Below are positions 21,115-33,459 of a stretch of DNA of 64,000 nucleotides, piece after piece. The notes beneath the pieces were generated by a model, which made no database searches, had not been told where the DNA came from, and saw only the letters and a list, made by a program, of their open reading frames with translations. Made by a program: the position numbers and the translations under genes. Where the stretch lies: the NCBI GenBank assembly GCA_029717555.1, contig JAMDHS010000051.1, positions 97,640 through 161,639 of the forward strand, in the 5' to 3' direction. The DNA is from Peribolospora baueri. Its lineage: Eukaryota; Basidiomycota; Peribolosporomycetes; Peribolosporales; Peribolosporaceae. The number at the start of each line of letters is the position of its first letter. Position 1 is the stretch's first letter.

Positions 21115-24100
21115 ATGGTGATGCCAACAGGAAGACGTCTTTTACGACATGAAATTTCTGAGCCCGTTGAAGAGGGGGACGAGGACGGTTCACTCACGAA
21201 ATCGGACAAGCCCGTAATAGACGCCGTCAGCGAGTACCTGACGTCCATCCTGACTCTCACGCATCCACCTGCTCGTCGCTCTCTTCATTGATATTCGCGC
21301 TTAGGCCTTGAAGCTGACCCGCTGACTTACCGCCACTCGCAATCAGCGCTCTTCAAGCGCGTAGAGCCTTGTCTGAAGTATTCGGAGCGTTCCAACGCCC
21401 AGCTCCTCCTGGACCTCAAAGCGCTAGCACAATCAGCAAAAGCCGCTTCGAAATTTGAGGAGACGTGCAAACAGGGGGGCTTCGCGGAGGCTATGGACGC
21501 GGCCGGTGAGATAGTACGGAGCGTGCAAGGGACGTCTGAAGGCTCTCTCTACTGACGGTCGGAGCCGGCGTCAGGCGTCCAACTCTGGAACGCTTCGGCC
21601 TACATCCAGCGGGAGGCCACGGCCCAAGGTGAAGACGAAGAGTTCAGAAAGTTTTTTGCAGCCAGTGAGTTCCTCCGACTGCGAATTGAGAAGATCTGTG
21701 CACCATAGACGATTGTACTCAGCAAGACCTTCCCATCACCGTCTACGATAAAGTACGCGTTGCCGGAGCAGCCCTCATTGAAACGGCCTGCATGAGACCG
21801 TACGACGATGACTGTGCGTGGGAGACCGGCACATAAGGTGCACGATCAGCTGTGCTTTGTGATCTGCTCGCTCATCCAACGTTCAAACGCTTCCCGCTGG
21901 TCAGCGCTTATTCGTTTGCTCCATACGAAAAGCAAAGCCGCCGCCGCCCTCGTTGGTGAGATGCGGACATACAGCGGAAGATCCTTTACTCATACACTTG
22001 CGATTTTGCTGACACTGGAACTCGTGCAGCCGCTGGAGACAAGGGGGAAGCCAATGAGCTACTCGAGAGCATAGCAGAAGTTCGCATACAGCCCGGTTCG
22101 TATTCCTTAGGATATTCTGATGGCTCATGACCACATATTTTCAGATCCCCGGGCGGCTTGGAGAATATGCCACCACCGATCAGGGGGACGAGGAGATGCA
22201 AAAGCAGTACTGTTCGGCAATGCAGAGCTTTTTCCTGACCAGGGTCGATCTGGTAACCAACTAGTCTCCCGCTCGCAGCGCTCTCTTGGGTACAGGTCCT
22301 CTCCTAACGTTGTGTGCACCATGAATGCGGCTCACAGGCCTGGAAACAGCACAAGGAGGACGTCACGTTCTATCACCTTTCACAGGCGTGTGGTAAGTGG
22401 GCTTGCATCTGCACAGCAGCACACATGTAATTTGCTAGTACTTAATCTTCCTCCCACCTAGCCTACGAGCTTCTCAATCTGATGTCGCCGTCGGAGGTGA
22501 CGACTAGTGGCTTCGTCTCGATTTCGAACTACTTACCTTCCCTGACGAGATCTTTTGGTTTCCCCGCAGCTGGAACGCTTGGCATACAAAGTGGCGTCGA
22601 TCGGTTCTACGGCGTTCGACAGTGCGATTGGGACGCTCTCATCGTCAAATATGGCAACCGAAGAGGGACAAGGTGGAAACCCCCGGTCAGGCGCCCTCGC
22701 CTGGTCTATCAAGGTTCTCAATCTCGCCCTCCGCTTGGCAGATCATCTGGACTCCACCCGTGGCCTGACGGTATTCGAATTGAGGGTGCGGGTTTCAAAG
22801 GTTCTACGATACGTCTACTGTACTTGAAGACAATCTCTCTGTGCTTTTATCCTTAGGCAAAGGTCCTCAAGGCTCTGGGCGAGTACAGCGTCAAGACGCG
22901 CTTCTAATCTTTGCGACTGTTCTGAACGTCGTCTATGCCTCCAGCGAGAGCATATATCGAAGTTTCAGCAGATGATCCGTCGAGCCTTGCGGAAGGCGAG
23001 AAGGCAGTAGATGAATTGCTCCAAAGCTCAAGCAGAGAGCCTTATTCGGATCAGTTGGCCCAGGTATCTCCAGTCGGGCCCTGCTCTTGGGCTGGAACAC
23101 AAATTCTAACAATCCTTGCCTGTCTCCATTACAGGAGCGCCTTAGCGTCTTTTCTCTCAAACTTGAGATATTGCGCAAGCGCAGTGCCAGCGTCTTGGAT
23201 CACTTCGAGCTCGTTAATGCGATGGCCGCCAGTGTCGTTTTCGAAGAAGGAGCTTTCAACATGTGCGTGTGTGTGCAATGTGCTTTGTGCTTGAACCGCG
23301 CTTTAGTCCGAGTTGACAAAGTTGGGATCCATACAGTGTCCTCGGGCAATACCGCGACCTCAGTGAAACGCAGTGAGCAGTGATGTACCCCTGGCGTTTC
23401 TGACGAGCTTCTGTTTACAATCTGCCTCATTTTCAGACCTGACATCACTCGACACACCCTACAAGCATTTCTTAAAGGAGCCGTCGCTGCAGAGCAAGCG
23501 TCCGGGCACGCTTTCATTCCACGTCTCCTCGTCGCCATTGTCCTCCTCTCCAAACCCAAAGTACGACTGGAGGCGGCCACAAAGGAAATTCGGCAAGCTT
23601 TTGACAGTGCGTGACCTTTGGTGGTTTATTTTTGGTACGGCTACCCTTACTTTTGTCTTTGCTGAATTTCGTAGCCGTGCAAGCCGATACATCCATCGAG
23701 CTGGGTGCAGATGTAGTATTTGCTTGCCAAATGGTACGCTGAGAAGACGACAGGCTTTTCCAAGCTGGGACCAAGATCGAATGCTCAGCCGCTCTGCTCG
23801 GTCCACTCCATGTTTTCTACAGCTGCTGTGGAAAGACGCGGATACCTTTTACCACAAGGAGCGCTTTGAGCAAGCTGCGCATCTCTACTTGCTCGCCTCA
23901 CATCCCTGCTTCAAATCTGCTAACGTCAAGAACCTATCCAAATGCTACAGGCGAGTCATGGCTAATTTACGCTTTCGTCGCTCGGCCAAGACCCAATCTC
24001 TCTTCTCTCTTCCTCTTCCTCTCTCTCTCAGAAAAGCGTCACTTTGCCACGTGAAGCTGGGCGATTATGACAAGGCTGCCGACATCATTGGTCAAGCCGC

Positions 24101-26280
24101 TGCCAACGACGACGATATCGCAAATCATTACTTGGTCTTTCTCGCAGCAGCTCATCGAAACGACGAAGGCCAAGGTGAGCGTGTCAAGGTATATGAACCA
24201 GCGAGATCGAGTTGGCCGCTCACAAACTTCCACCGCGCCCAGCAATTGCTGCGATAAAGTCGATGGTTCGCGCTCCAAACTACAGCGTGAAGATGCTTTT
24301 TGGGGCCATCCAACAGGCCTACGATGCCGGCCTCAAGGACCTCCTGCTAATGATCCTTGCGCAAATTTTGGAGGATGTGCTCTCGGGCAGCGGCGAGGCG
24401 GCTGAGCTCTCGGAGGTCGACGCACTTATCTTGCTCCGTTGCATTGTCAAAGCATCTGTAGAGCTTGAAGATGAGCATCGGCGTGTGGAGCAATTAGCCA
24501 CTCACTTTAAAACAGGTGCGCCTCTCTCAGCGAACTAGTCTTGTCGTCACGAGCTAAACCACTTTAACTCTCTTTTCAGCGAGTGACCTCTTAGCAAAGG
24601 CTTTGACGTCTCCAGCGCCGTCTTCGAGCGCCGCTCTCGATGCTGCCTGGTTTTTCAAGACCGGTAAGTTGGACTTTTCCCTTGGAAATCCATCCTGGAA
24701 CGGTTCTAATTCGTATCGCCTAATCCCCTCCTGCTTGAACAGCTTACAATGTTGCCATCCAAGCGTTGATGACTTGCTCTCCCGAAGAGACGAGCAGCCT
24801 TTTCGAGGTTGCCTTAGAGGTGATTTCTACTGATGATTTTCCGTCTGCTCAGGGCGCCGTCCTGACCATGCTTGTCGACCCTCAGCTCATGAAACTCTAC
24901 CAGAACATTCCCAGCGCGCCCCATGAGCCTGAACTGAGCTCATACATGGTCTGGAGCAAGCTAGCGCAAATCGTCGGTCGGGTTTTCAACGCCCGCACAA
25001 CCGACAGTCCTGATTTGAGAGTAAGGGAATCAGCTCATGGAGAAGTTTTGACCAGGCTGACGGAGCTACATTTTTGCGTTTATAAGTCGTCCGAGTTCGA
25101 GTTGGTGATCCAAGACATCGACGAATGCAAGAGCCTACTCAGTGCTGCTTGTGAAGCCGTATCTGATGGAGCTTCCGACGATCCAGCGTTTCGCATTCGA
25201 GTGAGATGGACAGAGAAGGACGGATGACATAGATGACCATTTAACCTCTTCTGTTTTGTTCTTGGCTTGGCAGTGGGGGCTCCTAATTTTGCAACTGGAG
25301 ACCATGGTCGGACTGTCGGCGTGGGATGGGGCGCTGGCGCTCATAAATGTAAGCTGTGCCGCCGAGGCATCATTCACTTGACGAACTGAACTGATCCCGT
25401 CTGCCCGTGAACAGGAAACGCTCGTAGTCGAGGATTGCCCGACATGGGTGTTTGAGGCTCTTGTGGATATCCTCTGGCAGGAAAGCGCCTGCCCGACTCA
25501 TAGTATGTCAACGCTCTTGTACTCATACGTTGCAGCTACTAACACTGCGATTTTTTTTCATGCTCTGCCACGCAGTCCTTTCTAAAGCGTTGAAGGTGCC
25601 TATTGGACGATCTGAGCACTTCACCGAAGGTCCCTTCAAACTGACGTCGGCGTTCTCATCGCTCGCAGGTGATCCTCCGGGTCTTGCTAGCCCGCAAGTA
25701 TCTTACCTTGGAGAAGTACTCTCGCTGGTTGCGAAGCCTCATCTATCTCCTGCTCAGCGAGGGCGACTCAAACGAACGCTCGGAGGCCGCCGAGTTCGCG
25801 AAGCAAGCCCTGCTGCTCGTGCAGAGGAGCGCAACGGTATCGGCAGATTGTAGGACTACGGGGTATCCGCAAGACGAGATAGTGTGGCTGATGACTACAT
25901 GTTGGCGCACTGGGCTTGAAGCTTTCTCGTGAGTGGTGATATTTAAGGAAACGACTTGTCATTTGGATTTTGCTCCTAGTCTCGAGGATAGTAGACGTAA
26001 TGCTATGCTATATCCGAACGCAATGAGCAGGACTTCGAACTTCGCCGCTGCAAGGGAATGGTGCGAGTTAGCCATCAACTTCGCTCGTCACGAGATGGGC
26101 GGGTTCCCCTCGGCCCAAGTAAGCAGGCTCAATTACGGAACGTTTGCCTTCTCAGAAGTTCTAGCGCTCATTGCCGGTGTGGAACAATTTGAAAAGATGC
26201 AGACGGACTACGATCGCCTTCTTGACAGATTCGGCGTCACGGAAGAACAACAGGGGCATGATTTGCTCATGGGCGATTGA
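21115..26280 (+). CDS. ZIP4: Meiosis protein SPO22/ZIP4-like (TEX11 family)
   Basis: This is a long multi-exon gene for a TPR-like helical-repeat protein. Family features in order are SLIRLLHTKSKAAAALV, CAYELLNLMSP, LERLAYKVASIGSTAFD, SIKVLNLALRLADHL, LGEAYIEVSADDP, YNVAIQAL preceded by AWFFKT, LARKYLTLEKYSRWLRSLIYLLL, VWLMTTCWRTGLEAFS and AREWCELAINFARHE; the stop is at 26278-26280. Zip4/Spo22 is a meiosis-specific scaffold for crossover formation and synapsis on meiotic chromosomes. Secure internal exons include 21575..21664, 21709..21813 and 21905..21955. The intron at 22883..22948 contains an in-frame TAA that could be mistaken for the gene end; splicing it out gives the family-like LGE-AYIE join. 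The first exon junction and the junction near 22090-22145 are unresolved, so the start at 21115 (or 21121) is tentative. Confidence 0.8.
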
Positions 26281-26384
26281 TGCAGGAAGATTCAATGTAT
26301 CGAAAGTGCAAGTAGATGCGGCGTGAGATACAAAATGCAAACACATTAACCAAACCGATGCATTGAGTGTAGGGACACCTGCAT

Positions 26385-28797
26385 TCAAGCCGAGCCGAGG
26401 AAGTGTCTGAGACCGTACAAAAGCACCCTGCCTCGCTGATTACCGATGGCCACGTACTCGCTCTCTCGCGAAAAATCGAGCGATGTTACGTGGCCGAGAG
26501 GAGTACCAGAGGTAGGCCAGTTTGAAAAGATTGTGAGCGAGGGTAGGTGAACCTGAACGATGGTAACGTCCCAAAGAAGATCAGCCGATGTCAGATAGCT
26601 GATAGACGCGACAAACCGAACACCGCTACGCCTCGACTTTGCTCACCATCCTCAACGCGTCCTTCTTCGCCCTGCTGGCGATGGCGAGCACCTGTGAGTC
26701 ATGGTTGAAGCGCATGGTGGAGATGGACGTGCTCAAGTTGTCGATCGCTCGGTTCGGCTTGCGCAGAGGAGCATCGCCCGCAGAGGCGGTTGCAGGTGCC
26801 GTGAACGGGGAGGCGACGGAATCGAACATGTTAACGATGCCCATCGTCGATCTTTCCATCAAAAGAAGAGAAAACGTGGACCAGCGATAAGAATCAGTCA
26901 GAAAAAGCTCCAAACAATTGCGCCTTTCCATTCCGTCAACTCACCCTATAGCAGTATACCGCCCACTGGGGTCCACCTCCAAGCGCGTCGGCCCGAACCC
27001 TCCATCATCCCTCCACCTACTGACACATCTCCTCGAGCCGACGTCCCACACATACACCTCGCTATCCTTGCTGAGCGTAACGAGTTCTCTTCCGCCGTTC
27101 GCAAACGCAAAGTCCTCGACATGCGAGTTCATTTTAATGCTCCCTACCATCTGAGCGCCCGCTCCCGAGCTCGAGGTTGAGCCCCAGTCCATGAGGTGGA
27201 CGTAGCCGCGTCGAGAAGCAAGAGCAACTAGCGAACCATCTGGGCTGAATCTGACCTTGCTCAGATCCCTCTCCTCGTCCCCACCGCCTCCTCCTCCTCC
27301 GCTTCGCCCAATATGCCTCCCAGCATGGGCGGTACCCCACAGTCCTCGGGAGGAACGAGCGATACGACCGGATTGGAGGTCGTACGTATAGAAAAAGGGG
27401 CGTTGACCTGTGAGAAGAATAGAGTTGCCGGAAGGGTGAAAGCGTGCGCTATGGATTGGCAGGTCGGGTATAAGGATGGAGGAGAGGAGAGGGTTCCTGT
27501 TTCCGTCGATCTGTAAGAGGGGAGAGAGAAGGGAGACGCCGGAGAGAGACAGGATTGGTTCGGAACGAAGCAGGCTGCATCTGGAGACATAGAAAGCAAC
27601 GCACATGAAATAACCGCAGGTGCTTATCCATCCCAGCCGTCAAGAGCACTTGTACTTGAGGATGGAACTCCACCGAGGTGATAGCCGACTGTTTAACAGT
27701 AGCAAACGGCGACATTGACAATTCATTTGGGACATGGCATCAGCACCGAAGAAATGAGCCACCGATTCGTGGCAGTTGAGAAATGGAGAAAAGCAAAGGG
27801 GGACACTCACATCGCTAACAGCAGCCTGGTTCGCGTTTCTCAGCCTCTCTACCTCTAGAACGCCTTTCGCCAACCGACCGCCCCGCCGTCGACCCGCTCC
27901 TTCCCCATCGCGGATGATACCACCCGTTTCACGCATTAGCTGAGCCATATCTTCGTCCCCAGCCGCCACTCGACCGTCCTCGTCCACCTCTTCTTCCTCA
28001 TCCTCGTCGGAAACGAAGCTACTGGCCGGACGCTTGTCTTTACGACGCTTCGTTGCCCACGCGGGAGCTGGGTTAATCTTTTGGAACCTGAACGGGGCAA
28101 GGACGAGACGTCAGAACAAAGGAGAAACTTATTGTCACCCCCAGCGTGCACAAACGACGCATTTCCGGAGGAACAAGAATGAGGACGATGAAGACAACAC
28201 TCACTGTTTCCTCAACCTCAGCTCATACTCTCTCCCCCCCACGTCTTTCTCATCAGCCGACTCCCTCAACTTCCTAAGTCTCGATGCGCCTTTCCCAGCT
28301 TCACTCTTCCGACCAGTCAAGGAGATCGTGAGCCGCTCGTCGTCCGGGTCGTCCCAGGCCGAGCGGGAGGACTTGGCGACCGAGAGAGAGTCAAGCACGG
28401 CAGCGATTTCGGTTGAAGACCGACCTGACCCTTCCTCTTCGCCTTGGTCCTCCTCTGCTTCTCGCTCATTATCTGAACCTTCTTCCCCCTCCACGTCGCT
28501 TGCGGATCGTCCAATGCCGTCCCCGAAGGTATCAATCACGAACCCCAGCTCATCTCCTGCGCCCACCTCGCCATCGTGCTCTTCTCCGGGGCTGTATCTT
28601 GTCCCAATAGGGGTATGTCCTGCTCCAGCAAGATTGCCAAATAAGCTCGCCTCGAGCGCCAGCTCTTCCTCGTCCTTCTCCGCCGTTGGGTCCCCTCCGT
28701 CATCCGCAGCACCGAGGGGTTCAGAGGCAGCGTCGGCGGCGGAATGCGGGGCAAGAGACAGGCGGCGCCGTTTTGAAACAGGCTTGGCGGGTGGCAT
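26385..28797 (-). CDS. UTP18: U3 snoRNP / SSU processome WD40 protein Utp18
   Basis: Six exons (28205..28797, 27811..28087, 27605..27688, 26945..27510, 26647..26851, 26385..26552) give 630 residues. The N-terminal third is basic, then acidic and Ser-rich (KRRRLSL; a DEDEEEEVDED stretch). LRKQFQKINPAPAWA leads into a WD40 propeller: ITSVEFHPQVQVLLTAGMDK, LRLFHIDGNRNPLL, ARFHPSGNSILLTGQRPFFY, YDLQSGRI, SHVEDFAFANGGRELVTLSKDSEVYVWDV, YTAIGSTMGIVNMFD and NWPTSGTPLGHVTSLDFS. This matches Utp18, a nucleolar protein of the UTP-B complex acting in early 18S rRNA processing. Its stop lies 104 bp from that of the ZIP4-like gene, a tight tail-to-tail arrangement. Confidence 0.93.
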
Positions 28798-29138
28798 GGT
28801 GATGAGGGAAACAAAGGACGGAATGGAAAAAGGAGAGTCTGTCTTGTCTGTCGTCTTTCGGACGACTTGCTATCGTCTCCGCCAGAATTCTTTCCTTCCC
28901 TCTACCGCTGGCTCTGAACTTTTTTTGCTGCGGCGGCCATGCACCTTTTTACCGCTTAACTCCGTGATTCGGCAAGCTAATGAGGACGCATGAACGTTGC
29001 CTAGCGAGAAGAACGTCGTCCGTCGGAAGCTTCGCCGGCACTCAGACCTCCACACCATAAATCGTTTCTCTTCCCGCTGCCCAGCAAAAGGTCCTTATCT
29101 TAAGAGCTCCGTCTAGGACCACAACAGTCACGATCAGG
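28798..29138. promoter_or_regulatory. Shared upstream region of UTP18 and HEM3
   Basis: This is 341 bp between divergent start codons. I identified no specific element. Promoter role is inferred from position. Confidence 0.45.
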
Positions 29139-30551
29139 ATGCAGCAGGTCCATCAAAACGGCCATGCCCACCCGTCGAATGGGCACGAGCCCTCGCCAGC
29201 CGCCGACAAGTCCCGAACACTCGTCCTCGCCTCCCGGTCCTCTCAGTTGGCGCTCGTCCAGGCGAACCTCGTGCGGTCTTCGCTCTCGAAGGCCTTTCCC
29301 GAGTTTGGCTTCCCCATCACTTCCATGGCCACTAGTGGAGACATGAACCAAACCTCGCCACCGTGGGCTATCGGGGAGGGCAAAGCACTGTGGACCAAGG
29401 AGCTCCAAGACGCTCTGCTGGCTGGAAAGGTAGATGCGATCGTGCACTGTCTTAAGGACATGCCGACGACGCTACCGGATGGGTGTCGGTTAGGCGCTGT
29501 GCTCCAACGGGAGGATCCTCGCGATGCGCTTGTGGTCAAGAAAGGATTGCCTTACAAGGTGCGTGCCTTCTCTCTCAGCCCCGTCGGTCGTCCGGCTTGC
29601 TCTGACCACGCGGGAATCTTCACGATTACGTCTCCTTGCGCCCAGACACTGGAAGAGCTGCCGGAGGGGAGCGTTGTTGGAACGGGAAGCGTGCGTCGGG
29701 TGGCTCAGCTTCGCAAGGCGTATCCTGGCCTCGTGTTCTCCGACATTCGTGGAAACCTGTGAGTTCGCCCGCGTACCTCAGTTGTCTCCGTTGGCTCTCG
29801 GCTGGTCTAAATGTGCTTCCGAAAACTTGGGCTTCTATTTGCTAACCTCGGCCTGCTTCTGTACGTACTCCCAACCAGCAACACCCGATTGAAAAAGCTC
29901 GACGCGCCCGATGGTCCTTACTCCGCTCTCGTCCTCGCGGCTGCGGGTCTCGTCCGACTCTCGTGGCATGCGCGCATCACCTCGTACCTCTCCTCTCCCA
30001 TTCTTTTTCACTCGGTCGGCCAAGGGGCTCTAGCCATCGAGATCAGAGATGCTTCTTCTTCGGCACCAGGAAGCCGAGACGCTAAGATTCAAGAGATGAT
30101 TGAGAGCATGGCCGATTGGAGGTCGACGTGGAAGGCGGACGCGGAACGAAGTCTTTTGAGGGAGCTCGAGGGAGGATGTTCCGTGCCCATTGGCGTGGAA
30201 ACGTACTTTGACGATGAGGGAGACGCGGCGCCTTCGTCTGGTGCGCAGGTCGTCGCTTCCTCCCCCCCGACCGACAGTGCGACCATCCCCGATAGCGGCA
30301 CGCCGCCACTGGCCCCCGCCCCAGATCCTGTCCCTCCTACAGAAGGAGCGACACTGACGCTAAAAGCCGTCATCACCTCTCTCGACGGTCAGCGCTCCTC
30401 GTCCGTATCCGTCCATCGACACATCAAGACCAACAAGGACGCCCGCGCCCTCGGCGTCGAGGCAGCGGAGCAGCTCCGTACGATGGGGGCGACGGCGATA
30501 CTCGAGGAGGTGGAGGCTGCGAGGGCAAAAACCGGCAATGGCCGGACTTGA
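29139..30551 (+). CDS. HEM3: Porphobilinogen deaminase (hydroxymethylbilane synthase)
   Basis: Exons 29139..29558, 29646..29758 and 29879..30551 give 401 residues. The enzyme joins four porphobilinogens into hydroxymethylbilane in cytosolic heme synthesis. Visible motifs are LASRSSQLALVQ, TSGDMN, IGEGKALWTKELQDALL, HCLKDMPTTLPDG, GSVRRVAQL, DIRGNLNTRL, LAAAGLVRL, VGQGALAIE and LEGGCSVPIG, where the Cys is the attachment site of the dipyrromethane cofactor. After the ETYFDDEGD segment there is an Ala/Pro/Thr/Ser-rich insertion of roughly 45 residues before LTLKAVITSLDG, longer than in most family members. A ~20-residue polar N-terminal extension precedes the catalytic domain. Confidence 0.95.
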
Positions 30552-31134
30552 CCACTAGAAGGGTTTACGGCTCATTCAACTCTGCAGCTCGTTCGTTCGC
30601 TCATGGCAGACGACACAGGGCCTTGTCGGCCTCCGTACAATTTGTTTATTATAAATATAGACGTTATGCTTATCTCAATCATGTTTAGATTTGGTATGAA
30701 GTGAGCATTCTCCAATTAAATAACAATGGAGAATGTTTCTAATTGGTAAAAATGTCGATGTACAATGCAGATCGCGAGTCCGTATCGGGCTGGTATGCAT
30801 TCTTCGTCGCGTTTCGCGTTGTTCCATATGTCGTACATACACGATGGATGATGGTTGGATTGAGGACCTGCTTCGTCAGGACGATGTCGCTTCCTGTGTA
30901 TAATTTGCTGTTCGCGAACAAGGGATGACATACTCTAAAAGATCTTGCTCGTCGAGAGAGGCAGGAGGGAGCTGCTGACATACGTGAGGAGGGACCGAAG
31001 CGAGTCTAAACACATGAGCAACTCCTTGTCCCTTGTCCCTTGTCCGTCTTTGTGTGCTGCGGCGAATCTTTCCGCAGCAACGGCCTGATCGGCCGTGCTC
31101 TTGGGGACGCCGGCCTCCTGTCGAATACATCCTA
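30552..31134. other. Intergenic stretch between HEM3 and the DUF1640 gene
   Basis: An AT-rich patch (TTATTATAAATATAG near 30648-30662) just after HEM3 is probably its 3' end region. The rest shows no gene and is likely the promoter of the next plus-strand gene. Confidence 0.5.
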
Positions 31135-32298
31135 ATGAGCAACACCATGGCTTTTTCCGCCTCTTTGCGCGTTCCTTTTGGTGCTCGGATGGTACGGCAG
31201 GCTCTACGAGGTGAGTTATATGGACGTGGGGTTTTGTCCATTGAGACTCAGTCCATCCGTCGCAAGGAGCGAGTACCTCACACATGCGGACCTTTGCCCT
31301 GTCCTAAACTTCGACTTGCAGCTGCGAGATGGAGCCCGCGAGCGGTTGCTCACAGGTTCAGCACTCCCGCGCTATTATCTCTTGCCCCTCCTCATGACCT
31401 CGCTTCTTCACCCTATCATGTCCCCCTTGTGCGACCATTTTCCTCAACCACGACCCGCTCGGCCTTCCACTTTGACACGAACCAGTTCGTAACCAGGCTG
31501 GAAGAGGAGGGCCTGTCTCGGCAGCAGGCTGAGGGCATCATGAACGCTCTAAGCGAGGTCATCGAGGAGAGCATAGCGAATATGAGCGCGGGCCTTGTGA
31601 GCAAAGCGGAGGGAGAAAAGGTAAGGACAGAACTGGTCCACATCTATCGTCGTCTAGTCCTGACGGGCGCGCATAAGCGGATGTGTGGAGTGTAAATGAT
31701 TTATTTTTGTCTACCCTGCACGAATCTTCTCAGCAACGATATACCCAGAAGGTGAGCATGGTGACCGTATGAGACCCTCTGCCTATGATGTCAGTAACTC
31801 ATCATCTCTTTATCTCGCCCGCACGTGCACAGGTTGATTTCGCCCAGCTAAAGTCGGAGATCCAGCTGGTTGAACGGAACGACTTTCAGCTGATGAAGAG
31901 CGAAAACGAGCGGTTGCGAGCGGACGTGGAGAAGCTCAAGCAGAAGTTAAGGGAAGAGATCACTAGGACGACGGCCGGTGTCAGGCTGGACTTGAACTTG
32001 GAAAAGGGTACGCAGGCGTTTTCTCAATGCTGTGCCGCTCTTCCTGCTACGCCAAGTGAACACGTTCCTTTTCGCCACCGCTCCTACTTCAGGTCGTATA
32101 CGCGATGAGTCCTCGGTTCACGCCCTGAAGATCAAAGAGGTGGACACGCGCATCGAGTCTGAGATCGCAGGCCTGCGAACACAGATCCAGACGACAAAGT
32201 TCAACGTGCTCCAGTACCTCGTCGGTGTCGCCACCGGTGCCGGAGCATTGCTTCTCGGTAAGGTTTTGGCGAGCTCGCCCGCCGCCGCTTTCCGCTAG
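31135..32298 (+). CDS. Mitochondrial coiled-coil membrane protein, DUF1640 (Fmp32 / MCUR1-CCDC90 family)
   Basis: Exons 31135..31210, 31322..31620, 31734..31751, 31833..32007 and 32093..32298 give 257 residues. The N-terminus (MAFSASLRVPFGARMVRQALR and on to RPFSSTTTRSAFHFDT) looks like a mitochondrial presequence. The conserved core follows: FVTRLEEEGLSRQQAEGIM, VDFAQLKSEIQLVERNDF, then a long heptad-rich coiled coil, LRLDLNLEKGRIRDE-like text (GVRLDLNLEKGRIRDE) and a C-terminal membrane span VLQYLVGVATGAGALLLGKV. Family members are inner-membrane proteins linked to cytochrome oxidase assembly in yeast or calcium-uniporter regulation in animals; which applies here is not known. One exon (QRYTQK) is only 18 nt. 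A second in-frame Met lies four codons after the chosen start. Confidence 0.9.
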
Positions 32299-33459
32299 GT
32301 CTCGTATGGATCCGCCTGCAGGCCGCCGCTGACCTAGACCGCTTCAACCTCTTCGCACAGCCTATCTGCGGATGTTCAAGTGAACGCGCGATAACGCCTC
32401 TATTTGTTTGTTGTCACCGCACGATACCCATTTCCGACATCGTAGGTACTGGTTCCTGTCTCAGCTCGTCGAACATGGCTGTGTTCTTATCCCGCGCCTT
32501 CAGGGAACGCGCCTGGCTCCCTATGTTGTACTCTAGACTTGCGCTTGCGTAGATACTTCTTCATCCCACTCTTGCTGGCCCAGCATCCCGGCTGGTAAAT
32601 CTACGACGTACCATCTCCCACCTGAACAGAAAGCTGGTCTGTCTGTCTGTCTGTCATCTAAGCGGGGGCTGCTGGCGTCAGGGAGGGAACGGAGGGTGGG
32701 TCTTATTTACTTTACTTTGCCCACCGCCCCTCCTGACGATCAACTCTGTTCTGGGGACGCTCACTACTAGCCCCAGGGGGGAGCGGAGCGCCGACTCTGC
32801 GCCGCTCTCGTCGTTCATCAGCACCGATGAACCATCCATCCATCCTTTCCATGCGCCGTACTGGAGGCGCTCCCTTCGTTCGTCGACCGACCGACCGATC
32901 GTCTCTCTCACCGACGTCGCTGTCGTCGTCATCGGACCGCTTCTCAAAAGACGACCGCCGACCGGACCGGCGCGTCGCATTGTCTTCCCACCCCCCCCCC
33001 CCCCCCCGGGGAAAAAGTCGAGATGAGATGAGATGGAGATTGGCCCGGTGGGTGGGCACGAACGGAGCGCAGTCGACCTTCGCGTCTGCCGCTTCGGCAT
33101 CATTAAAGAAAGGGCGACAGGGACTAAACTAGACAATGCCGAAGAACGAAACCATGTACGGGGTTGGAAGAGGGAAAGAGGGATAGGCTAGAGTGAACAG
33201 CGGGCACATAGAGACTGGACGCGCGCGGTCGGATGGGGGATACATGGACAATAGTTACTACGCAGATAGATGCTCGACGAGACGTGTGAGACGGAAGAAC
33301 AAAAAAAAAAGCCGAGTGCAGGAATAGGGACGCCGTTGTCGACGAGGTGGAAAAGCAAAATTAGTGTGGGTGGGGCGGGTGGACGGTGCGTCGCTCGCTC
33401 AAGTGAACATGGTGTGAAGGAAGCTCGATGAGGCAGGCCATCATCTACTTTGCCGACGC
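32299..33459. other. Gene-free stretch between convergent genes
   Basis: It separates the DUF1640 gene (+) and the FAM72-like gene (-). It holds CTGT tetramers near 32637-32654 and a run of 17 C at 32991-33007. No coding sequence was recognised. Confidence 0.55.

Noticed and set aside
22923-23178. Apparent new gene start (MPPARAYIEV) after a stop near 22905
   Set aside because: A 66-nt intron at 22883..22948 removes the stop and gives a join that fits the Spo22/Zip4 family better.
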